Part shown: in pieces, positions 9,001 to 11,692 of the stretch | Position numbering within the stretch: position 1 is the first letter of the stretch | Layout: each line of letters begins with the position of its first letter | NCBI GenBank assembly: GCA_947379685.1 | Contig: CANCOG010000106.1 | Coordinates: 1 to 11,692 of the forward strand | Origin: Flavipsychrobacter stenotrophus | GTDB lineage: Bacteria > Bacteroidota > Bacteroidia > Chitinophagales > Chitinophagaceae | Length of the DNA stretch: 11,692 bases | Reading direction: 5' to 3' | Notes under the pieces: generated by a model | Database searches by the model: none | What the model saw: the letters and a program-made list of their open reading frames with translations, nothing else | Told to the model about the DNA's origin: nothing | Position numbers and translations under genes: made by a program

Positions 9001-9360
9001 GTTTGACGCGGCTGAAGTACCTGCTCCGGCCGAGCGCACTGCCGTCAGCTGGAAGCCAAACTTGGGCAAAGTTGCTGTCGTTGAGGTATTCACACCAGTG
9101 ATAGTAATATAATAGCTATGGCCAGCTATATAATGTGTCACAGGATAGTGCGTTGTACCCACAATGGCCGAATCAAGTGTTAACGTTACAGATGTGGAAG
9201 AAGACGCCGAGCCATGACATGCGCCCCCCGAACAGCCAGTTGTAGAAGTAGCTCCCGTCGCCTCAACATGCGATGACGCCCCCACTCCAGTATGATTACT
9301 TGATGCGACCACATAAATAAGGCCGAGGATAAAAGGTAATAGTAAAAGTTTCTTTTTCAT
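3076..9360 (-). CDS. giant T9SS-secreted protein with choice-of-anchor-V-like N-terminus and ~23 BIG2-like Ig repeats
   Basis: A 2094-residue exported protein. Residues 1-20 are a signal peptide (MKKK then a hydrophobic run). Residues ~25-215 resemble the Bacteroidota choice-of-anchor-V/Reeler-like domain and carry C-S-G-G-A-C-H at 43-49. Residues ~216-1996 are about 23 tandem Ig-like repeats of ~77 residues with the BIG2 core (GGTWSS, SVATVDASG, VTGVSAGT, ISYTV) and two conserved Cys, one in 'VCxG' and one in 'SCGT', probably forming one disulfide per domain. Residues ~2015-2094 are a T9SS type A sorting domain (SVYPNPSNGSF to the end DKIVIW). It should cross the inner membrane by Sec and the outer membrane by the Por/T9SS machinery, ending at the cell surface or released. 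Adhesion, gliding or matrix roles are inference. The ATG at 9358-9360 fits the signal peptide exactly. The gene stands alone: divergent from pdhA and closed by a terminator. Confidence 0.95.
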   Translation of the reverse strand: MKKKLLLLPFILGLIYVVASSNHTGVGASSHVEATGATSTTGCSGGACHGSASSSTSVTLTLDSAIVGTTHYPVTHYIAGHSYYITITGVNTSTTATLPKFGFQLTAVRSAGAGTSAASNAGTLATSGLPAGCSNVNVTVGSGSINVVEHNTWLSPASGTGSTGTTYTESIPWTAPGAFTGTIILYGSLNAVNFGSTSAGDLWNTTNTSITELIPAAAVGAITGPSTVCVGATITLTDTPAGGVWTCAPTSIATITPVSGVLTGVATGSAVVTYTTSSGSATTTITVAAGSTSGTISSSTGSAFLCQGHTFTLSTTGTSGGTWSGGSIYAFISASTGSGTAIATGTTSFTYTVTGSCGTVSSYFPVTIVSSPVAGTIAGSTPLCVGGGATTYTVTGSTGTGAWSMSNTTVATIDPSTGIATPTAGGIDTVLYIVSTACGSDTAIFPITVVTGSGAGTISGPTTVCTGSTIGLSESATSGTWSVFSTSIATIDASTGVVTGVSPGTDTVYYTISSSCGTAISSYVITVISSGSPGTISGSSLVCAGVTISLSTSGTGGTWSSSLSSVATVSSSGNVTAVSGGSAVISYTVASGGCAPVSATFPIVVVAPPSSGVISGPTSVCVGSTISLTDTTSGGVWSSVTPSVATVSISSGVVTGVTAGTDTIKYSVGGTCGTSYAYYVITVNAAPVSGTISGPSTICTGGTGTLTSTGASASGVWSSTTTSVATIGATSGVVGGASSGTSVITYTVSSASCGLAVSTFTITVTSTPSAGAITGPSTVCEGSTINLVDGTTGGTWSSGSTSNATVTSTGVVTGVSAGTATISYVVTTSCGTATATFPVTINPLPFAGAIIGGSSVCEGATLSLSTTSSGGSWSSTSTSNATVDASGNVTGVLAGTTTISYTVTNSCGTDAATKSITINPLPIAGTISGSSSICIGSPITLSSSVGGGSWTSSTTSVATVDAAGLVTGVSTGSSDISYSVVNGCGTAVATFTVNVSPATSAGTISGAGNVCVGASTSFTPSVTGGTWSCASSGIATVDATGNVTGISAGTETITYTVTSSCGSVYTTASILVRALPVTGTISGTATLCNGAFTPLSETTSGGTWSSGTTSIATINSSGVVFAVTAGNVIISYGVTNSCGTYYATYNVTVETTPTGGTISGPSTLCVGTTITLTDGVAGGTWSSLDPSTASVDASGNVTGVALGTTTISYSVINTCSSADATFSVTVNSIASAGTISGPTTVCEGSTISLTDATGGGTWTSGSTSVATVDASGVVTGVSGGTAVISYTVVSSCGTAVAPYTITVNPLPNSGSIAGAATVCTGTSTTLTDAAGGGTWTSTTTSAATVDASGNVFGVAVGSTVISYTVTNSCGTSAATHAVTVNATPVAGTISGSSSVCAGGSVTLTETVTGGTWSSTASGVASISTGGVVTSATAGSTTISYTVTTACGTAAATFAFTVNPMPNAGSIAGSASVCTGTTTTLTDAATGGSWSSTVTSVATVDASGVVTGIAPGTTSILYSVTNGCGTATTSQTETVILTPSAAAITGPSFVCAGAGIALSETSTGGTWSSSATSVATVDASGNVTGVAGGSANIMYTITNACGTSVATQAITVGTTPSIGAISGPSSVCTGATVTLSDAFAGGVWSSSTSSVATVNSSTGVVTGVSAGSATITYTISGACGSASVLYSMTVNAVPSTGTISGPTSVCPGVVISLTESVSGGTWSSSVTSFATVSSTGDVTGVSAGTVVISYGVSGICGTNYATYTVTVNPSPYAGVISGPTSLCAGASMVLIDATTGGTWSSGGPSIATVDAAGTVTGVSGGTVNIIYSVTNVCGTVSAAQTITVLSLPSTGIITGATRICQGSTTALACTVGGPAWTASNGHATISTAGILTAISGGIDTIYHSVTNSCGTASASFIDTIDMSISATAFGGPDTICQGDTIHKTAGVPWGNWSASNTHAFVSMTGDIIGVTPGWDTLHYTVVNSCGTSSAILRVYVRSTAACSGGGGAGVGQPFEATSISVYPNPSNGSFTISVPVSLKDATITIMDVFGKVIETRAADKNNTLNAFNLSNLAAGSYMIRVNTADQTFRDKIVIW
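3079..3318 (-). other. T9SS type A C-terminal sorting domain (protein residues ~2015-2094)
   Basis: After a Gly/Ser-rich linker (ACSGGGGAGVGQ) the protein ends in an ~80-residue domain starting SVYPNPSNGSF, with MDVFGKVI in the middle and LAAGSYMIRV near the end. This order (YPNP, 'vyd..Gkvi', 'l..G.Y.v.v', terminal basic-hydrophobic strand) is that of the Por secretion system sorting domain. The domain is recognised by T9SS and is normally cleaved during secretion. Confidence 0.93.
3373..8715 (-). repeat. tandem array of ~23 BIG2-like Ig-domain coding repeats, period about 231 bp
   Basis: The coding sequence repeats about every 231 bp (77 codons). By eye I count 23 units. The middle units are most alike at both protein and DNA level: on the plus strand the antisense of the TWSS codons recurs as CTGCTCCAGGT near 4194, 5814, 6043 and 6968. 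The first three and last two units are the most diverged, which fits growth of the array by unequal exchange in its centre. The first unit lacks the SCGT cysteine. The last two have irregular cores (GPAWTAS and WGNWSAS). The array is protein-coding, not a CRISPR or satellite. Confidence 0.9.
8716..9288 (-). other. choice-of-anchor-V-like N-terminal domain with CX4CH motif (residues ~25-215)
   Basis: The mature N-terminus holds TGCSGGACHGS (residues 41-51), then a beta-rich domain with PVTHYIAGHSYYITITG, PKFGFQLTAV and SIPWTAPGAFTGTIILYGSLNAVN. The order 'cysteine pair with CHG, then YxPGxxYxIxv-like strand, then GFQl, then W.aP..gtv.fY...na.n' is that of the Bacteroidota choice-of-anchor-V/Reeler-like family. 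Most relatives I recall have CxxCHG at the start; here four residues separate the cysteines. A third cysteine is at 133. Whether haem is bound is unknown. Confidence 0.6.
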
Positions 9361-9706
9361 GCGTCCACTTTGTTTTTTATTAACTTACTGTTTGATTTCG
9401 AAAAGTTGAATTAAGCTTTAAAGATATAGATTTCCGATTAAAAACACCGAAAATTATCCAAAATAGTTGCCAGGGAATAAACATAAATTATTTTTACTAT
9501 GCAAAATATACAAGGACACTCTGGCATGCTAGCGCCTGAGAAGAAGATTTAAACCAACTGCGATCAAAAATCGATTGAGAACGGCGGGTCACCAAAAAAT
9601 CATATTGTACTCCTAAACGTCCATTCAGCACCATCTAATAATATAAGTGTACCTGAGCGCAGTTGTAAACAAAAGTTTTTATAATTTCGCCAAAATTTAA
9701 AAAATA
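9361..9706. other. 346-bp divergent intergenic region
   Basis: No gene is supported here. The giant-protein side is AT-rich; a possible minus-strand -7 box TATCTTTA (9419-9426) lacks a matching -33 box, so that promoter is not assigned with confidence. The middle part (about 9520-9600) is less AT-rich and holds only a 17-codon frame with no supporting signal. The pdhA side contains a candidate plus-strand promoter, listed separately. The large size leaves room for regulation of the divergent genes, but no clear operator or riboswitch is visible. Confidence 0.5.
9663..9689 (+). promoter_or_regulatory. candidate promoter of pdhA
   Basis: TTG (9663-9665), a 16-base spacer and TAATTTCG (9682-9689) resemble the Bacteroidota TTG / TAnnTTTG pair, with one mismatch in the -7 box and a slightly short spacer. 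Transcription would start near 9696, leaving about 10 bases before the GTG start. The leader is A-rich and has no Shine-Dalgarno sequence. Confidence 0.4.
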
Positions 9707-10699
9707 GTGCAAACTACGCTAGGTAAAGATACATATCTGTATTGGTACGAAATGATGCTGCTCTTGCGTCGTTTTGAGGAAAAGGCAGGACAATTATATG
9801 GTATGCAGAAAATTCGTGGTTTCTGTCATTTGTACATAGGCCAGGAAGCCGTTGCTGCGGGCATTATGTCGGCAATTCGCGAAGACGATAACCTGATCAC
9901 GGCTTATCGCGACCATGCACTTGCGATCGGCAAGGGAATGTCGGCAAGGGAATGTATGGCTGAATTATACGGAAAGGCTACTGGTTGTACCAAGGGTAAG
10001 GGAGGAAGTATGCACTTCTTTTCAAAAGAAAAACGCTTTTTTGGTGGTCATGGTATAGTAGGAGCACAAATTGGCCTTGGAGCTGGCATTGCCTTTGCAG
10101 AACAATACCAGGGTACCGACCGTGCTACAATTTGCATGTTTGGTGATGGTGCATCCCGTCAGGGTATGTTGCACGAAACCTTTAATATGGCAGTTCTATG
10201 GCAGCTTCCGGTGGTTTTCATTTGCGAGAACAACTACTACGCTATGGGGACTTCAGTAGAACGTACCTCTAAGGTATTGGATATCTACAGGCTTGCTGAT
10301 GCATATGACATGCCGGGCGACAGTATTGACGGAATGAATTGTGAAGAAGTCCATAAAGGTATAGAGCGTGCTGTACGTCGTGCCCGTGAGGGTGGCGGCC
10401 CAACATTCCTTGAAATAAAGACATACCGTTACAGGGGCCACTCTATGAGCGACCCTGCCAAGTACAGAACCAAGGAAGAGCTGGAAGAATATAAAGAAAA
10501 AGACCCCATAAACCAGGTGTTAAATACCTTGCTGGTAAACCAATGGGCTACTCAGGAAGAAATTGATCTCATTAATGAAAAGGTGAAAGCCGAGGTTGAC
10601 GACTGCGTAAAGTTTGCAGAGGAAAGCCCATACCCTGATGACAGTGAGTTGTACAAGGATATATATACGGACGAAAATTATCCATTTATAGTTGACTAA
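9707..10699 (+). CDS. pdhA: pyruvate dehydrogenase E1 component, alpha subunit
   Basis: The thiamine-diphosphate-binding alpha subunit of pyruvate dehydrogenase E1 (330 residues). With the beta subunit it decarboxylates pyruvate and passes the acetyl group to the lipoyl E2, feeding acetyl-CoA to the TCA cycle in the cytoplasm. Seen: RGFCHLYIGQEAV (37-49), TAYRDHA (65-71), the GGSMHFF loop (99-105), GGHGIVGAQIGLGAG (113-127), the ThDP motif beginning GDGASRQG (146-153) and ending ENN (174-176), and the conserved active-site loop YRYRGHSMSDP (240-250). Length and ends match Bacteroidota PdhA. The start is GTG at 9707; a TAA lies three codons upstream, so no longer form exists, and GTG puts the first residues where homologues begin. 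No E1-beta or E2 gene adjoins, so the complex's other genes must be elsewhere. A branched-chain 2-oxoacid E1 is a less likely alternative because the sequence closely follows PdhA. Confidence 0.93.
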   Translation: MQTTLGKDTYLYWYEMMLLLRRFEEKAGQLYGMQKIRGFCHLYIGQEAVAAGIMSAIREDDNLITAYRDHALAIGKGMSARECMAELYGKATGCTKGKGGSMHFFSKEKRFFGGHGIVGAQIGLGAGIAFAEQYQGTDRATICMFGDGASRQGMLHETFNMAVLWQLPVVFICENNYYAMGTSVERTSKVLDIYRLADAYDMPGDSIDGMNCEEVHKGIERAVRRAREGGGPTFLEIKTYRYRGHSMSDPAKYRTKEELEEYKEKDPINQVLNTLLVNQWATQEEIDLINEKVKAEVDDCVKFAEESPYPDDSELYKDIYTDENYPFIVD

Positions 10700-10733
10700 T
10701 ATTGGGGCGACCGTAGCCACTTACTTCCGGTAA

Positions 10734-10759
10734 TTATTGACTTTTAACGCAGTCAATAA
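10734..10759. repeat. inverted repeat between pdhA and the TPR gene
   Basis: TTATTGACT (10734-10742) and AGTCAATAA (10751-10759) form a perfect 9-bp inverted repeat around an 8-base loop. It lies 35 bp after the pdhA stop and ends 6 bp before the -33 box of the next promoter. There is no clean T-tract after it, so it may be a weak pdhA terminator or a binding site for a dimeric regulator of the downstream gene. Confidence 0.5.
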
Positions 10760-10765
10760 AGAAGT

Positions 10766-10796
10766 TTTGGGTAAATGGCAAATACGATTATCTTTG
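10766..10796 (+). promoter_or_regulatory. consensus Bacteroidota promoter of the TPR gene
   Basis: TTTG (10766-10769), exactly 19 bases, then TATCTTTG (10789-10796), a full match to TAnnTTTG. This is the best promoter in the window. Start of transcription near 10803 would give a leader of about 50 bases, AT-rich and without a Shine-Dalgarno sequence. It shows that the TPR gene need not depend on pdhA transcription. Confidence 0.8.
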
Positions 10797-10851
10797 CACG
10801 TTTAATAACTTAATCACAACTAACATTTATAAAAGTATTTTTAAATAACTC

Positions 10852-11559
10852 ATGGCAAATTCAGCAAGAAACCAACCAGGCGTAGAAAGACCAGAAATTC
10901 AGGAAATTCAGGAACCAGACACTAATCCGATGGATAATGTGATGGACGTCTATGAAAAAAACAAGAAAACTCTGAGTACCGTACTTACAGTAATTGTAGT
11001 TGCAGTTGCAGGTTATATAGGTTATCAAAAGTTCTACAAAGGACCAGGTGAAGAAAAAGCTTCTGCAGCTATGGCTATGCCACAGTTGTATTTTCAGGCT
11101 GACTCTATGAACCTTGCTTTGAATGGTGATGGTAAGAATGCTGGATTCAAGAAAATTGAAAGCAAGTATTCAGGAACTGCTGCAGGCAACCTGGCGCATT
11201 ATTATGCAGGTATCTGTTGCCTGAAAACAGGTGACTTTAAAGGGGCGATCAAATCACTCAACGATTTTGATGGTAAGGGCACATTGCTTGCTTACCAGGC
11301 ATGGGGTGCACTTGGAGTAGCTTATATGGAGTCTGGCGACAAAGCAAAAGCTATCGAGTTCCTCAAGAAGGCTACCGCGAACAAAGAAGATGGTCTCATT
11401 ACACCATTGTATCTGTATCAGTTAGCACTTTGTTATGAAGCTAACGGCCAGGCTAACGATGCAAAAGACATTTTCAAGCGCATTCGCGACGAATATCCTC
11501 GCAGCATTCATGCAAGGGATATGGACAAGGAATTGGCTAAACTGGGTATGTTAGATTAA
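10852..11559 (+). CDS. membrane-anchored tetratricopeptide-repeat protein (TPR_21/YfgM-like)
   Basis: A 235-residue protein with a polar N-terminus (1-37), one hydrophobic segment at about 41-58 (LSTVLTVIVVAVAGYIGY), and a helical C-terminal part facing the periplasm by prediction. The C-terminal part has TPR-like helix pairs at about 112-140 (YYAGICCLKTGDFKGAI), 147-175 (AWGALGVAYMESGDKAKAI) and 185-215 (LYQLALCYEANGQANDAK), and ends soon after. The layout of single anchor plus TPRs matches the TPR_21/COG2976 group that includes Escherichia coli YfgM, an ancillary protein of the Sec translocon and periplasmic chaperones. That role is inferred from layout, not shown. The ATG is 50 bases after the predicted transcription start. 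The gene is monocistronic, with its own promoter and a strong terminator 25 bp after the stop. Confidence 0.88.
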   Translation: MANSARNQPGVERPEIQEIQEPDTNPMDNVMDVYEKNKKTLSTVLTVIVVAVAGYIGYQKFYKGPGEEKASAAMAMPQLYFQADSMNLALNGDGKNAGFKKIESKYSGTAAGNLAHYYAGICCLKTGDFKGAIKSLNDFDGKGTLLAYQAWGALGVAYMESGDKAKAIEFLKKATANKEDGLITPLYLYQLALCYEANGQANDAKDIFKRIRDEYPRSIHARDMDKELAKLGMLD

Positions 11560-11584
11560 TCGTTACTCAATTATCATATTTAAT

Positions 11585-11613
11585 AAAAAATCCCGGTCAT
11601 GCCGGGATTTTTT
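11585..11613. terminator. strong bidirectional intrinsic terminator
   Basis: AAAAAATCCCGG (11585-11596) pairs perfectly over 12 bp with CCGGGATTTTTT (11602-11613) around the loop TCATG. It has a GC core flanked by A and T tracts, so it works as an intrinsic terminator in both directions. It serves the plus-strand TPR gene and the convergent minus-strand gene, whose TAA (11612-11614) overlaps the end of the stem. Confidence 0.9.
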
Positions 11614-11692
11614 ATTTAGAACCTTGTTTGAGATTTTCGGTAAGCATCTGTTTGACCTCAGGCCATTCCGACTCAATTACGCTATACATAGC
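11612..11692 (-). CDS. C-terminal 26 residues of a gene cut by window end, possibly a GNAT acetyltransferase
   Basis: The minus-strand frame is open from the window edge to the TAA at 11612-11614. It encodes AMYSVIESEWPEVKQMLTEN followed by LKQGSK. The '.mYS.i..EWP.VK..L' ending, with a Tyr-Ser pair and a Glu-Trp just before the end, resembles the C-termini of RimJ/RimL-type GNAT N-acetyltransferases. Only the tail is visible, so the family is tentative. That this is a coding end is supported by the convergent terminator lying right at its stop. Confidence 0.5.
   Translation of the reverse strand, partial: AMYSVIESEWPEVKQMLTENLKQGSK

Noticed and set aside
3725..9112. Many plus-strand open frames rich in Val, Pro and Ala across the giant gene
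   Set aside because: They recur with the ~231-bp period and are the antisense reading of the Ig repeats; the biased Ser/Thr/Gly/Val codons leave few antisense stops. No start signals or distinct content.
9419..9426. TATCTTTA as the -7 box of the giant gene
   Set aside because: Seven of eight bases match TAnnTTTG, but no TTTG or TTG lies at the right distance upstream, so it is mentioned only in the intergenic entry.
9499..9552. 17-codon plus-strand frame (MQNIQGHSGMLAPEKKI) in the divergent gap
   Set aside because: No promoter, leader signal or known family supports it; such frames occur by chance in a gap this size.
1..11692. Mobile element, phage or integrated island
   Set aside because: No transposase, integrase, terminal repeats, tRNA or attachment-site duplication could be found, and base use is similar across the non-repeat genes.

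Overview
The window looks like a chromosomal segment from a member of the Bacteroidota, probably near the Chitinophagaceae (inference). The evidence is a very large secreted protein ending in a type IX secretion (T9SS) type A sorting domain, promoters of the Bacteroidota form TTTG-N19-TAnnTTTG, A-rich leaders without Shine-Dalgarno sequences, and a lipoprotein and a TPR protein of types common in that phylum. There are no tRNA, rRNA, CRISPR, integrase or transposase signatures.

Positions 1-2123, minus strand: a compact signalling cassette of a von Willebrand A (VWA, TerY/YegL-like) protein, a PP2C-type phosphatase (YegK/PphC-like) and a Hanks-type kinase (YegI-like, cut by the window edge). 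This is the known TerY-P triad: a kinase, an opposing phosphatase and a metal-binding VWA scaffold. VWA and PP2C overlap by ATGA. The kinase follows after 60 bp containing a hairpin with a T-tract. A promoter just ahead of the VWA gene shares bases with the terminator of the gene upstream.

Positions 2192-2884, minus strand: a lipoprotein gene with an intact lipobox whose frame is interrupted by one in-frame TAA and then stays open for 73 more codons.

Positions 3076-9360, minus strand: one 2094-residue secreted protein with a signal peptide, a choice-of-anchor-V-like N-terminal domain carrying a CX4CH motif, about 23 tandem BIG2-like Ig repeats (~77 residues each, nearly all with a Cys pair, almost no Lys or Arg), and a T9SS C-terminal sorting domain. 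A nested inverted repeat follows it.

Positions 9361-9706 are a non-coding divergent region. On the plus strand come pyruvate dehydrogenase E1 alpha (GTG start) and a membrane-anchored TPR protein (YfgM/TPR_21-like) with a near-perfect promoter and a strong terminator. That terminator is shared with a convergent minus-strand gene of which only the last 26 codons are visible, possibly a GNAT acetyltransferase.

The triad is a known module. The less ordinary points are the fused terminator/promoter and possible attenuator that control it, the single-stop lipoprotein, and the giant Cys-paired, Lys/Arg-depleted repeat protein with a possible c-type haem site.
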